49,957 bases of DNA from positions 1-49,957 of the forward strand of contig JAIXZD010000458.1 in NCBI GenBank assembly GCA_027489895.1. Direction: 5' to 3'. The notes beneath the pieces were generated by a model. It ran no database searches. It worked only from the letters and a program-made list of their open reading frames with translations, and was not told the origin of the DNA. Origin of the DNA: Planctomycetaceae bacterium (GTDB lineage Bacteria; Planctomycetota; Planctomycetia; Planctomycetales; Planctomycetaceae). The translations under genes were made by a program, and so were the position numbers. Within the stretch, counting starts at the first letter, position 1. Each line of letters starts with the position of its first letter. Of the stretch, positions 20,500 to 29,789 are shown in pieces.

Positions 20500-22149
20500 T
20501 CACTTCGTCGGCTTCGCCGGCACCCGGCGTTCGACTTCCTGCTTGCCGAGCATCGTTTCGCTGAACCCCTTGAGGTCGGTCCAGAACGTCCCCTCCCCGG
20601 CGTAGAACGTGTTCAGCCGGATATCGTCGGGCAGGCCACTGGCGAAGATGAACTTGTTGTAGCTGTCGCCATCGCCGAACGCCTCGACCGCCAGCCGGAA
20701 CATGTCGGCCTTCGCCTCGGACATCAGCTTGAGCGAGTCGGCGTCCGCTTTCCCCAGCAACACCTTCGCCTGCGATTCCAGCTCGGCCGTCTGCTTGTCG
20801 ATCTCGGCGACCAGTTTGGTCGTTTCCGCTGTCGTCTCGGCCGCCGTCTTCTCACCATCGGCCACCTTGCCCGCGACCATTTTCTCCGTCTCGACCACCA
20901 CCCGGCTCGCCTCCAGCTCGACGTTCTTTTCCGCCTCGCGGAACAGGGCTTCGGTCTTAGCCGTCAGCTGTTCCTGCTCGCGGGTCAGCTTCAATTCATC
21001 GGCGATAAACGCCTGTTGAATCGGCACGCGGACATCCTGCGGAATGTAGATATGCCGCACCAGCCCGTACTGCAGGGCGACGCCCGTCTCCTTCAGCTTC
21101 TCGCCAAACTGCCTGGCCACTTCTTCCTGAAAGTGCTCGCGGGTCTCGCCCACCAGCAACTCCACCGCACCCAGTCTCGAGCCTTCATTTCGGCAGATGC
21201 TCTCGATCAGCGGGACGACCACGCGATTCTCGACCGCCTCGATGCTGCCGTTGTATTCCACGACGCGCGGGGCCTGCTCCGGCAGAATCCCCCAGATCGA
21301 CGTGAAGTCCATGTGAATCGGGAAACCATCTTTGGAAGGGAAACTGATCCCAGAGCTGTCGTCCGCCATCTCCGGCTCGCCCGCTTTATCCAGCAGCACC
21401 TCTCCCGCGGCGTCGACCTTCACCGTCGAGCTGATGCTCTTCTCGCGATACCCCACCTCGACCAGGTCGACCTTCTGCTCCCAGGGATTCATCGGATACA
21501 GCCCAGGCGGCAAGACGTCGGGCTGAATCCCCTTTTTCGCCTTGGTGATCGGATTGTCGGTCTGATTTGTGACCACCCCGACGGAACCCGTCGGAATCAG
21601 CACCCAGCCCGAGACCTTCATCTGGCTGCCCACGCGCTCTTCCTGCATCCCCTTGATGACCCGGAAGTCGTAAGCGTAGGGATTCACGCGGTAACGGCCC
21701 GGTCCATAGACCTTTCGCAAAATCCCCTTCTGGCTGGTTTCCCCCAGATCACCCTCGACGAGGAACTGGCCATCCCCAGCGGTCTGGCTGGTTTTGCCGA
21801 CCTTGGAGGTGACAACGGCCACTTCGCCCGGCTTGACCACGGGGTCTTCAACAATCGTCCGCTCCCACCAGACGGGGCAGTAGAAGTGGCGGCCGGGGCC
21901 GGGCATCTGCTCGAGCACCCCGATCTCCAGCACGCCATTCTCGCGCCGCTTGGCCAACTGACCGTCTTCGGGATACTCGCGGGCCCCGAACAGCAGCGGC
22001 CCCTTGTATCGCAGCAGCAGGCTCGACCCCACCGGCACGTAAATCCGGTTGACCGTCCACTCCACGGCCTGCCAGGCCACCCCACCCAGCAGCAGCAGGG
22101 TGATCGCGTACTGAATCCCGCCTCGCTCGACAAACGATTTTGCGTTCAT
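20500..22149 (-). CDS. SPFH/Band 7 domain membrane protein 1
   Basis: 549 residues from the ATG at 22149; an in-frame start at 22194 would add 15 residues. An N-terminal membrane helix (IQYAITLLLLGGVAWQAVEW) anchors it. Repeated beta-type segments follow, each ending in a Pro-Gly-x-Tyr...Asn-Pro turn: GILRKVYGPGRYRVNPYAYD, then GIQPDVLPPGLYPMNPWEQK. A SPFH domain runs from about residue 275 (FPSKDGFPIHMDFTSIWGI). A long Glu/Lys/Ala/Thr coiled coil (about 400-490) follows. It forms a tandem pair with the next SPFH gene, ending just upstream of it. SPFH proteins scaffold membrane microdomains; the specific role is unknown. Confidence 0.9.
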   Translation of the reverse strand: MNAKSFVERGGIQYAITLLLLGGVAWQAVEWTVNRIYVPVGSSLLLRYKGPLLFGAREYPEDGQLAKRRENGVLEIGVLEQMPGPGRHFYCPVWWERTIVEDPVVKPGEVAVVTSKVGKTSQTAGDGQFLVEGDLGETSQKGILRKVYGPGRYRVNPYAYDFRVIKGMQEERVGSQMKVSGWVLIPTGSVGVVTNQTDNPITKAKKGIQPDVLPPGLYPMNPWEQKVDLVEVGYREKSISSTVKVDAAGEVLLDKAGEPEMADDSSGISFPSKDGFPIHMDFTSIWGILPEQAPRVVEYNGSIEAVENRVVVPLIESICRNEGSRLGAVELLVGETREHFQEEVARQFGEKLKETGVALQYGLVRHIYIPQDVRVPIQQAFIADELKLTREQEQLTAKTEALFREAEKNVELEASRVVVETEKMVAGKVADGEKTAAETTAETTKLVAEIDKQTAELESQAKVLLGKADADSLKLMSEAKADMFRLAVEAFGDGDSYNKFIFASGLPDDIRLNTFYAGEGTFWTDLKGFSETMLGKQEVERRVPAKPTK

Positions 22150-22233
22150 ATTACGTCTCGCCCTTCTGGGCCAGAAAAACATCCGAACAATCACCTATTT
22201 TCTTAATTAGTCATTAGACCTTTTGACATTAGG

Positions 22234-23829
22234 TCATTCCGGCTTCTTCTCTTCCTTCACCTTCTCTTTCGCTGGCTCATTGAACCGCTCGAAAATCTTC
22301 ATCATCGGACTATCTGCCGTGTTAATCATCAGGCTGCGATAGGACGCCGCCAGCTTCTGATACAGCATATACTGCGCGTACTGGTCGCCATCGCCGCCAA
22401 ACGCCTTGACCGATTGCATCCAACCGGCCGCCTCGGCCTCGTTTTTGAGCTTCACCACCTCGGCCTCGGCCGTCCCGCGCGACAGAATCGCCGCCGCCTC
22501 GTCCTTGGCCGCTTCCAGCTTCAGCTTGGCGACCGCCTGCTTCTCCTTCGCTTTCGTCACGGCGACCTCTTGCGCCCGCATCGCCTCGGTCGTCACGCGG
22601 ATCACGCTCTGTTCCGCTGTTACCAGCGCCTGTTTCTGCTTGACCAGTTCGTTCTCGATCGCCAGGTTTTCCTCGGATTTCTGCTGCAGAATCTGCTGCT
22701 GATACTGCTTCTCTTTCTGCTTGGCGATCTCGCGATCGCGCACCGGCCCGGCGATCTGCTGTGGCGGATTGATCTTCGTGATCAGCGCCTGGACGATGTC
22801 GACGCCCAGCGGCTCGCAGCGGGCCGACATCGTCGTCTGATACGACGTCTGAAACTCGGTCCGCGTGTTCCCCTGAATAAAGTCGCGACCGACGTTGTTC
22901 GAGCCTTGCAGCCGACAGAAACTCCGCGCGGCTGGCAGAATCACCTTCCGCACGATCTCGTCGTTCAGCTCGTCACCGTTCTCGCTCTCGTTGTAGAGTA
23001 CGAACACTTTCGCAGCCATTTCGGGCCGAATTCGAAACTCGACAATGCTATCCAGGCTGACCCAGAATCCGTCTTTGGACGGGAATCCCAAGTCTTTGGT
23101 ATCCCCGAGATTGAACCGCTGATTGCGACAGTCCACCAGATCAATCCGTTTCTCATACGGATTGAAGTAGTACGTCCCCGGATCAAGCGTGGTGTTCTCG
23201 ACCCCACGGAACCCGGTATTCACCAGCAGTTTGTGACTGCCATCTTTCGATTCCGCATCGGCGAAGTAGTCCGCGGATTTGGTTGGAATCGGCCCGGCCA
23301 GGTTCGTCACCACGCCTTTGAAGCCAGCGGGTACCACCTGGGGTTCGTGCAGTTCCACTTCTTCGAGATACGGATTGATGGGATACCGACCGGGCATCAG
23401 CACGCCCGGCACGATCCCCTTCTGGTTTTCCTTGACGGCCAGAAACTCGCCGTAGGGGAGATCGTCCCCATGCAGACGGACCCGCACGCCGAGTTTACCG
23501 TCGGGAATCATGATCTGCTTGACCACTTCCCAGCCCCAGTTGTACGGATCGTACTTGAACAGGTACCGCCCCGGTTCGAGCACCTTCTGCTGAATCCCCT
23601 TGTGCTTCTCCGTCGGGGCGACTTCGTCGCCGTTGGCGACATCCAGCCCGGTCTTGCGGATCAGGACGGCCACGGAATCGGCGGGCACCTCAATCCGGAC
23701 GTTGTCATACGCCCAGTACAGCCCCATCAGGCCAGCCATCAGGGCGACGATTGCCAGTCCCGCCCCCGTGCCGGCATTCGACGGTTTTCGAGGCGGAACA
23801 CGACGCGGCGCAGCGGAATCGGACGACAT
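22234..23829 (-). CDS. SPFH/Band 7 domain membrane protein 2
   Basis: 531 residues from the ATG at 23829, preceded by GAAGGTGA five bases upstream. After a basic, Pro-rich N-terminus comes one membrane helix (GLAIVALMAGLMGLYWAY). Three related beta segments follow: GIQQKVLEPGRYLFKYDPYN, GIVPGVLMPGRYPINPYLEE and GVENTTLDPGTYYFNPYEKR. The SPFH domain starts near LGFPSKDGFWVSLDSIVEF. A Gln/Lys/Glu/Ala coiled coil (about 370-470) precedes a charged tail. It is first of a two-gene unit with SPFH protein 1, 84 bp apart from that gene's start. Confidence 0.9.
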   Translation of the reverse strand: MSSDSAAPRRVPPRKPSNAGTGAGLAIVALMAGLMGLYWAYDNVRIEVPADSVAVLIRKTGLDVANGDEVAPTEKHKGIQQKVLEPGRYLFKYDPYNWGWEVVKQIMIPDGKLGVRVRLHGDDLPYGEFLAVKENQKGIVPGVLMPGRYPINPYLEEVELHEPQVVPAGFKGVVTNLAGPIPTKSADYFADAESKDGSHKLLVNTGFRGVENTTLDPGTYYFNPYEKRIDLVDCRNQRFNLGDTKDLGFPSKDGFWVSLDSIVEFRIRPEMAAKVFVLYNESENGDELNDEIVRKVILPAARSFCRLQGSNNVGRDFIQGNTRTEFQTSYQTTMSARCEPLGVDIVQALITKINPPQQIAGPVRDREIAKQKEKQYQQQILQQKSEENLAIENELVKQKQALVTAEQSVIRVTTEAMRAQEVAVTKAKEKQAVAKLKLEAAKDEAAAILSRGTAEAEVVKLKNEAEAAGWMQSVKAFGGDGDQYAQYMLYQKLAASYRSLMINTADSPMMKIFERFNEPAKEKVKEEKKPE

Positions 23830-23859
23830 ACAGTCACCTTCGGGGTGGAAGAAACCCAA

Positions 23860-24527
23860 CCGTCAACACCTTAACCCGTTACCAATTCAACACTTGCTAA
23901 GGACACCAGCGGTCAAATCGCACCGTGTCGTCGCGCTGGTTCTCGTCTCAATCTGAGATTCGCTTCAAACTGGGCAATCTTGACTGGATGGTCGACCGCA
24001 GCCGGTAACTCGGGGTGGCTCTGGGCTTCGGGAACGACCGAGTTTTGTCCGTCGTCCCAGCGCTACCGCTTCTCGAACTCTTGGACAGACCAACGCCGCA
24101 GGCCTTGCCCCAGATCATCGCCAAACCATCTTTTTGCCGGGTTTCCAGAGGGCCACCCCCTGAGGGCGACCAGGCGGTTTGCTCCTGGTCCGTCCGTGCA
24201 GCCCCAATCAGCGTGTGGCTCAAACGCAACAACCCGCCTCTTGTTCTTAGGTCATCCTACGGACCGGAGAGGGGACATTGGTGCCCCCGATTCTCCTTTG
24301 TGCTCTTCGCCATCGACACAATCCGCACAACCGCACTGTTCGACCGAGTCTCCGAAGACAGATTGGTCTACGGGATCAAAAGGCTCACCGCAGTTCGCCC
24401 AAGCGCCGATCTCCTCAGTGTCAACGTCATCATTAGACTTTGACAGTTCACCGTCAGGATGCGGTGTCCACCTGTCGCAGGGAAGCGTTCCTCGGAACTG
24501 GTCCTCAGCGTGCGTGTGGTGGTCAAC
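23860..24527. other. 668-nt region without a confident gene; possible decayed coding
   Basis: Base composition is lower than in the flanking genes. On the minus strand one frame closed by TGA at 24252-24254 reads a Cys-rich stretch (WANCGEPFDPVDQ, then EQCGCADCVDGEEH) but has no ATG, GTG or TTG start before it enters the divergent oxidoreductase gene. Another minus frame further down (about 23930-24180) reads well (WFGDDLGQGLRRWSVQEF) but contains an internal stop. Both could be remnants of older genes or chance. Confidence 0.4.
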
Positions 24528-25559
24528 ATGTGGTACGACCTGCTGATTGTCGGGAACGACCCCGCCGGAGTTCAGGCCGCGCTGACGGCTGCTCGGGCCG
24601 GTCTTTCGGTCGGTGTGGTCTGGCCGACTGGCGATGCCCCCGCCACCACCTCGCAGACGATCGACGCGCTCGATGAACTGACCGAGCGAATCGCCGCCCG
24701 GACGGGTCGACCAACGATCGCCGCCTGCCGGGCCGAGTTTCGCAAGATCATCGCCCGGGAACGCGACCTGGCCGCCCGTCTGCTCCAGCGCTGTGGCGTG
24801 GACCTCATCGTCGGTGACTGGCGCTGGATTTCAGATCGCCGGGTCGAAGTGGCCACCGAATCGGGCCTGCAGACGATGGAGGGAGAACGCGTTCTCGTCG
24901 CCACCGGGGACACGTTCCGCCGCCCCGCGTGGATGCTGGGGCAGGAAGAACTCGCCCAGACACCCGACCGATTGTTCGAACGGTCGGCCTGGCCTCAGAC
25001 GGCAGTCATCGCCGGTGCGGGCCGCGCGGGGACGATCGTCGCCCGGTTGCTCGCCGCGGTCGGCGTCCGCGTCACGCTCGTCGACCGAAAATCAACCGGC
25101 CTGTCGCTGCCACCGGTCCAGACCTGGGACGATGCCCGGCTGGGGAGCTGGGCGGTCGGGTTGACGCGGACGAAAGCCGACGACGCGGGCCTCGTCCTGC
25201 ATGACGGCATGGTCGTCGCGGCCGATGCGGTTGTTGTGGCCGTCGGTTCGGAAGCGGCGCCGGCAGGACGCAACTTTGGACGTCTGGGCGCACGGACCGA
25301 CAGCCGCGGCCGACTCTGGTGCGGCTCGAACTTCGAGACGACTGTTCCCGGCCTGTTCGCGGTCGGGGCGGTTGTCGCGGGACCGACCACCGGGACTGGT
25401 TACGAGACCGCGGTCGCCCTGTTGCGATCGGAGTTCCCAGCGGTGGCCAACCAGCACCTTCCACGTCGGCCGCAACCCGCCGCGACAACGCAGGTCGCAC
25501 CGCGAGCCAGCGTGGGTGCGGCTCGGGCCGTCCCAGCCGGCTGGCGCGTGATCGGCTAA
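24528..25559 (+). CDS. Degenerate FAD/NAD(P)-dependent oxidoreductase, transhydrogenase-like
   Basis: 343 residues against about 460 for SthA or lipoamide dehydrogenases. The N-terminal FAD-type Rossmann motif is altered to IVGNDPAG (residues 7-14). A second one is intact, VIAGAGRAGTIVARLL (160-175). The redox-active Cys pair is missing, as in soluble transhydrogenase SthA. The usual second FAD motif reads GLFAVGAVV (275-283), with Ala in place of the Asp of VGDV. The C-terminal dimerisation domain is absent, replaced by an Ala/Pro/Arg-rich tail. It may be a non-catalytic or diverged binding protein. Start chosen because MWYDLLIVG is the normal opening. Confidence 0.8.
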   Translation: MWYDLLIVGNDPAGVQAALTAARAGLSVGVVWPTGDAPATTSQTIDALDELTERIAARTGRPTIAACRAEFRKIIARERDLAARLLQRCGVDLIVGDWRWISDRRVEVATESGLQTMEGERVLVATGDTFRRPAWMLGQEELAQTPDRLFERSAWPQTAVIAGAGRAGTIVARLLAAVGVRVTLVDRKSTGLSLPPVQTWDDARLGSWAVGLTRTKADDAGLVLHDGMVVAADAVVVAVGSEAAPAGRNFGRLGARTDSRGRLWCGSNFETTVPGLFAVGAVVAGPTTGTGYETAVALLRSEFPAVANQHLPRRPQPAATTQVAPRASVGAARAVPAGWRVIG

Positions 25560-25577
25560 GGCTGCAGAAAAGCCACC

Positions 25578-25682
25578 GTAGCGGAAGCGATGACGCTTCC
25601 CCAGCGAGTAGCGGCACTCGTCAGGCTTCCAATCGCGCCTGATCCCGCGATTCCAACCGACCCCTCACAGGGTCGGTTCGCC
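25578..25682. repeat. Family C and family A repeats after the oxidoreductase gene
   Basis: The gap 25560-25840 contains a family C copy at 25578-25600 (reverse orientation, one base changed) and a family A copy at 25655-25682. Beyond them, 25690-25720 holds AGCTGATCA twice, and about 25790-25815 has short ACTGGC tandems. No gene is visible. Confidence 0.8.
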
Positions 25683-25840
25683 TGGCCCAGCTGATCAGTT
25701 GCTAGCTGATCAATTGTTTGTGCGATGCATCATGTCGGCAGAGCGTCTGCGGTGAACCCTCCGGCCGCTAACTCTTGCGGCTTTCCAGCACTGGCTCACT
25801 GGCACTGGCACTGGCTCCAGAATCGATTCGGAAACTCCCG

Positions 25841-26374
25841 TTACTTCTGCAAGTCGATCAGGTGCGATTGCAGTCCGGCCAGGTCGAACCCCAACGTCAG
25901 GCTGCAGGGACCAAAATCGGTTTCGAGAGGAACCCATTCATGAATCGACCAGCGCGGTGCATACACCGCGTAGTCGTGCCCTTGAATGACCTGGGGCAGC
26001 CCCAATTTGAGCGGGAACGGTTGCAGTTCGAGTTTGCCTCCGCCGGCGATCATGTTCGCCATTTCGCCGACACAGTCTCGAACCAGCTCGTCGACTTCCG
26101 TCGTTTCAACCCCGGTCATTCGCCGCAGCAGGTCAAACGCCGCGTCTCGCGACAGGCTGAAAGCGAGTGCGCCGGAAATGATGCCGGACATGCCGATGAC
26201 ACTGGTCAGGTCGTACATCGCATGCCCCGACGAGACACAGTCGGCAGGCCCGGCTTCACAGCGGCTGTCCAGCATGGTGGGGATCACGCGCTGAGCCGCC
26301 TTTACGAACGGCGCCATCCAGAAATCTGGATTGCGAGCGGCATCAAAAGAAACAGGCAACGTCGCGGCAACCAT
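25841..26374 (-). CDS. cheX: CheX-like chemotaxis phosphatase family protein
   Basis: 177 residues from the ATG at 26374; the start is uncertain, with alternatives at 26317 (MAPFVKAAQRVIPTML, the usual CheX opening) and 26515. CheC/CheX proteins dephosphorylate CheY-P. Seen: MYDLTSVIGMSGIISGALAF, then DELVRDCVGEMANMIAGGGK, which supplies the Glu104-x2-Asn107 catalytic pair. CheX proteins normally have one such site. No other chemotaxis gene lies next to it, although flagellins are about 14 kb away. Confidence 0.85.
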   Translation of the reverse strand: MVAATLPVSFDAARNPDFWMAPFVKAAQRVIPTMLDSRCEAGPADCVSSGHAMYDLTSVIGMSGIISGALAFSLSRDAAFDLLRRMTGVETTEVDELVRDCVGEMANMIAGGGKLELQPFPLKLGLPQVIQGHDYAVYAPRWSIHEWVPLETDFGPCSLTLGFDLAGLQSHLIDLQK

Positions 26375-26647
26375 TTCGCACCGGGTGGCTCGAACTCCGG
26401 AGTCGTTCGCATCGGGGCTGACAACCTGGCCCGAGAGACAATCCCATCGACTTCCCCCACTTCGTACTGCATCGACACCCACAGCCCCACGGCGTTGGCA
26501 ATTTCCTGAGTCCATCGCGAGTTGCAGCGTGAACCCTTAACCGCGATCTCACAATCTGGAAGAGTCTGCCCAATAGACGACGCGACCCGAACGACCTGTC
26601 GCCCGAAAATCTGTGATTAAAGCGAGCTTCCTTCGCCGCCCCGAACG

Positions 26648-27730
26648 TCAGGCCCGCCCGGGTGTCCGTTCCAAACGAAGCAGTCGCACCAGTTGCGCAA
26701 AGTCTGCGGCTGGCGGGGCGTGGAACGTGAGCATTTCGTTCCGAATCGGATGCAGCACGGTGAGCGTTTCGGCGTGCAGCGCCTGCCGATCAAACAGGAT
26801 TTCGTTCTCTTCGTCGGCGTCAGCAGGAGTCGATCCTTCCAGATCGGCCCGCGTGAACCAGGGTGAGGGGCTGTAGAACTCGTCGGCGAGCAGAGGATGC
26901 CCAATGTGCGCCATGTGGACGCGAATCTGATGCAGCCGACCCGTGAGCGGTTTGCACCGCACCAGCGTGCAGACGCCAAACCGTTCGACCACCTCATAAG
27001 AGGTCTGTGAAGGCCGGGGGTCGACCGCGTCGGCCCTTGTCGACATCAGAATCGTCCGCTTCCCCGGAGTGTTGCCAATCGCCGCTCGCACCACACCCCG
27101 GTCCGACCGCACGTCCCCATGAACGAGGGCGAGATACGCCTTGGAGACGCGCCCGTTCTCAAACGCCATCGACAGCCCGCGATTGCCCAGATGCTCCTTG
27201 GCAATGCAGATGATCCCGCTCGTCAACCGGTCGAGACGGTGGACGATCCCCGGGCGAACCATCCCTTTCACAGGCGTCCGCGCGTCGAAGTACGCCTGGA
27301 GAAAATTCGCGAGCGATCCGGTCGCATACTGCCCACAGGGATGGACGACCATTCCGGCCGGCTTGTTGAGGGCGATGAGCCACGGATCTTCAAACACGAC
27401 ATCCAGCGGAAACGGCTCCGCCGGGAGCAGATCGTCGGGGGGTTCGACCAGTCGGACGGAGACTTCCTGTCCGCGATGCACGCGGACATCGATGGTCGCC
27501 AACGAACCATCGATCCGAGCCGCCCCGGCATGAATCATCCGCTGGACGCGGTAAACGGAGTAGTTGCGCAAATGGCGTTCGAGGAACGTGTCGATCCGCA
27601 CCCCGCCGAGATACTGCTCGACGACGAACGTCACCTGGGGAGTCCCATCGACCGACGCGGGCACGGCAACCTGGACGAAAACAGAAACCGGAAACGGACC
27701 AATCGCCCTGGTTCCGACGGATGGGTTCAT
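26648..27730 (-). CDS. rluA: RluA family pseudouridine synthase
   Basis: 360 residues from the ATG at 27730; an earlier in-frame start at 27823 adds 31 unconserved residues. An S4-type RNA-binding domain sits at about 40-100 (RIDTFLERHLRNYSVYRVQRMIHAGAARIDG). The catalytic domain has the hallmark GIVHRLDRLTSGII with catalytic Asp167, LNKPAGMVVHP, and GRLHQIRVHMAHIGHPLLAD. It isomerises uridines in rRNA or tRNA; the exact site (RluC, RluD or another) cannot be told. An acidic insert (STPADADEENE) is lineage-specific. Divergent from the metal-efflux genes. Confidence 0.93.
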   Translation of the reverse strand: MNPSVGTRAIGPFPVSVFVQVAVPASVDGTPQVTFVVEQYLGGVRIDTFLERHLRNYSVYRVQRMIHAGAARIDGSLATIDVRVHRGQEVSVRLVEPPDDLLPAEPFPLDVVFEDPWLIALNKPAGMVVHPCGQYATGSLANFLQAYFDARTPVKGMVRPGIVHRLDRLTSGIICIAKEHLGNRGLSMAFENGRVSKAYLALVHGDVRSDRGVVRAAIGNTPGKRTILMSTRADAVDPRPSQTSYEVVERFGVCTLVRCKPLTGRLHQIRVHMAHIGHPLLADEFYSPSPWFTRADLEGSTPADADEENEILFDRQALHAETLTVLHPIRNEMLTFHAPPAADFAQLVRLLRLERTPGRA

Positions 27731-28148
27731 CACGGTGCCAGAGCGTTCCGGCGTTATAGACTCACCGCTGCCATTTGGGAAATCCCCTGTCGCCGCTGAC
27801 TCGCCCTCTTGGCCATGCAACAAGCCGTCGGCACCTCAACCGCAACCCAGAGTCGGCATGGCTTGCGGGGGTAAGGTGGGCACCGCGTCGCCCCCCCCCG
27901 CCGCCTGCAATCGAATGGCAGTGGAAACCAACTGCCTTTCGCCGCGTCATTCGCGACTGCAATCGAGTCTCAAAACGCGAGAATTCCCGCAGATTGTTGC
28001 TGCTTCTCCCGCTTTCCCGGAGCGTCGCCACCAGCACCACGCTACGATTCCCCGCCGCCTTGTGATTGGCACCCGGTTCCCATTTTGAACCGTACTGATC
28101 CCACCCGATCCACACCTGTTCCTCTCCTTCACCTGGTACCGGCCTCCC
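27731..28148. other. 418-nt divergent intergenic region between rluA and the efflux adaptor
   Basis: A C9 run lies near 27890. No metal-regulator dyad or convincing promoter was identified, and no frame on either strand looks coding. Because it separates two divergent genes it should contain both promoters. Confidence 0.4.
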
Positions 28149-29597
28149 ATGGCGACGACCGATTCCTCGTCCTCCAACCGCATGCCAGACAGCACGCGTC
28201 CCCAGGATTCGCCCCAGAGTGCCTCACCCCACGCAGGGTCGATGCGACGCTGGCTGCCGGGACTGATCCTGATCGTGGGCGTCTCGGCCACGCTCGCCAG
28301 TCCCATGGTGCGAGCCCACCTGACGGCCCTGCTGGCCCCTCTTCTGCCTTCCGCGCCGGCCGCCGCGGCCGACGCCCATGACCATGCTCACGAAGAGGCC
28401 GATCCCGACGTGATCGAACCGACTCCCACGGCCAGGAAAGGGCTGGGCCTCAAGTTCCTCAAGGTCACCCGGTCCGACGAGCAGCGGACCATTTCCATTC
28501 CCGCCGTCCTCGCCGAGCGCCCGGGGCAGAGCGAAGTCGAAGTCGCCGCGCCGCTCACCGGCATCGTCACCAAAGTGCACATCGTCCAGGGCGAGTCGGT
28601 CGAACCGGGACAGCCATTGTTCGACCTGCGGATCACGCATGCAGACCTGCTCGACGCCCAGACCGAGTTCCTCCGCAGCCTCGAAGAGCTCGACGTGGCC
28701 AATCGCGAAGTCGCCCGTCTCACCAAGCTGACTGACCAGGGGACCGTCCCCGGCCAGCGCCTGCTGCAGATTCAGTATGAGCAGGAAAAGCTCGTCGCCA
28801 GCGTCAAGGTCGAACGGCAGGCGCTCATCCTGCATGGGCTGGTCGCCGACCAGGTGGCCACAATCGAAACAGACCGAACCCTGCTCCCTCAGTTGACCGT
28901 TTCCGTTCCCAACGCCACGGGACTGGCGCCCCGCGCCGATGGCGTGCACACGCTGGTCGCGGAGTATCTACACGTGACGCCCGGTTCGTTCGTTCAGGCC
29001 GGGGACAAACTCTGTGTCCTGAGCGATCATGCCGAGCTCTACATCGAGGGCAAGGCGTTCGAGCAGGATGTCGCCCCGCTTACGGCCGCACTCCGTGCCG
29101 GGACTCGACTTTCGGCCACGTTCGAACGCGGCGACGACGCAGGGGAACGCCTGGACAACCTCGAACTCCTGTTCGTTGCCAATCGGGTTGATCGCCAGTC
29201 CCGCACCGTCGACTTCTACCTCCGCCTGCCCAACGAACCGGCCAGCACCCGTCGGATTGGCGACTCGCACCGGTTCGTCGACTGGCGTTACCGACCTGGC
29301 CGCCGGTTGCACGTGCATCTCCCCGTCGAAACCTGGAGCCAGCAGATCGTGCTCCCCGCCTCTGCCGTCGTCGACGAAGGGATCGACTCTCAGGTCTTCG
29401 TGCGCGATGGCTTCAAGTTTCGCCGGGTACGCGTCGTCGTCCGCGATCGCAATCCCGAGCGGGTCGTGCTCGCCGACAGTTCCGACCTCAAGCCCGGGGA
29501 CGTCGTCGTCACCCAGGGCGCGGTCCAGTTGCACCTCGCCCTCAAGCTCCAGGCCTCAGGCGGAGCCGACGCCGGCCACCACGGACACAGTCACTGA
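28149..29597 (+). CDS. Heavy-metal RND efflux periplasmic adaptor (CusB/CzcB type)
   Basis: 482 residues. A cytoplasmic start and one membrane segment (MRRWLPGLILIVGVSATLA) come first. Then a His/Asp-rich patch (DAHDHAHEEADPD), a barrel-sandwich (lipoyl-like) half AAPLTGIVTKVHIVQGESVEPGQPLF, a coiled-coil hairpin (about 175-230), the second half, a beta-barrel and a membrane-proximal domain. It ends GHHGHSH, a second likely metal-binding patch. It bridges the inner-membrane pump encoded next to an outer-membrane channel, which is not in this window. Probably one operon with the pump, 192 bp apart. Confidence 0.92.
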   Translation: MATTDSSSSNRMPDSTRPQDSPQSASPHAGSMRRWLPGLILIVGVSATLASPMVRAHLTALLAPLLPSAPAAAADAHDHAHEEADPDVIEPTPTARKGLGLKFLKVTRSDEQRTISIPAVLAERPGQSEVEVAAPLTGIVTKVHIVQGESVEPGQPLFDLRITHADLLDAQTEFLRSLEELDVANREVARLTKLTDQGTVPGQRLLQIQYEQEKLVASVKVERQALILHGLVADQVATIETDRTLLPQLTVSVPNATGLAPRADGVHTLVAEYLHVTPGSFVQAGDKLCVLSDHAELYIEGKAFEQDVAPLTAALRAGTRLSATFERGDDAGERLDNLELLFVANRVDRQSRTVDFYLRLPNEPASTRRIGDSHRFVDWRYRPGRRLHVHLPVETWSQQIVLPASAVVDEGIDSQVFVRDGFKFRRVRVVVRDRNPERVVLADSSDLKPGDVVVTQGAVQLHLALKLQASGGADAGHHGHSH

Positions 29598-29614
29598 GCA
29601 GAGCTCAGTGAAGG

Positions 29615-29776
29615 CAAAAGTCAAAAGTCAAAAGTGCCCACGCTCGGGCGACACTCGTGTTGAAGCACTCCCATCCATACCCACTGCTGCGGCTTGCCAA
29701 TCCAGCTTCGATGCTCCCTCAGCCGTTCGATCTCCAACTCAGAGCACTTTTGACTTTTTCCTTTTGACTTTTGACT
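29615..29776. repeat. Heptamer repeats in inverted orientation between adaptor and pump genes
   Basis: Three perfect CAAAAGT units at 29615-29635 and a complementary ACTTTTGA-rich array at about 29746-29776 face each other over about 110 nt. In RNA they could pair and form a large hairpin between the two cistrons. No gene lies in the gap. Confidence 0.85.
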
Positions 29777-29789
29777 TGGCAACGCTCCT

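Noticed and set aside
24015-24443. Plus-strand frame of about 140 codons before the oxidoreductase gene
   Set aside because: No domain and no ribosome binding site; it competes with better-looking but broken frames on the other strand, so nothing is called.
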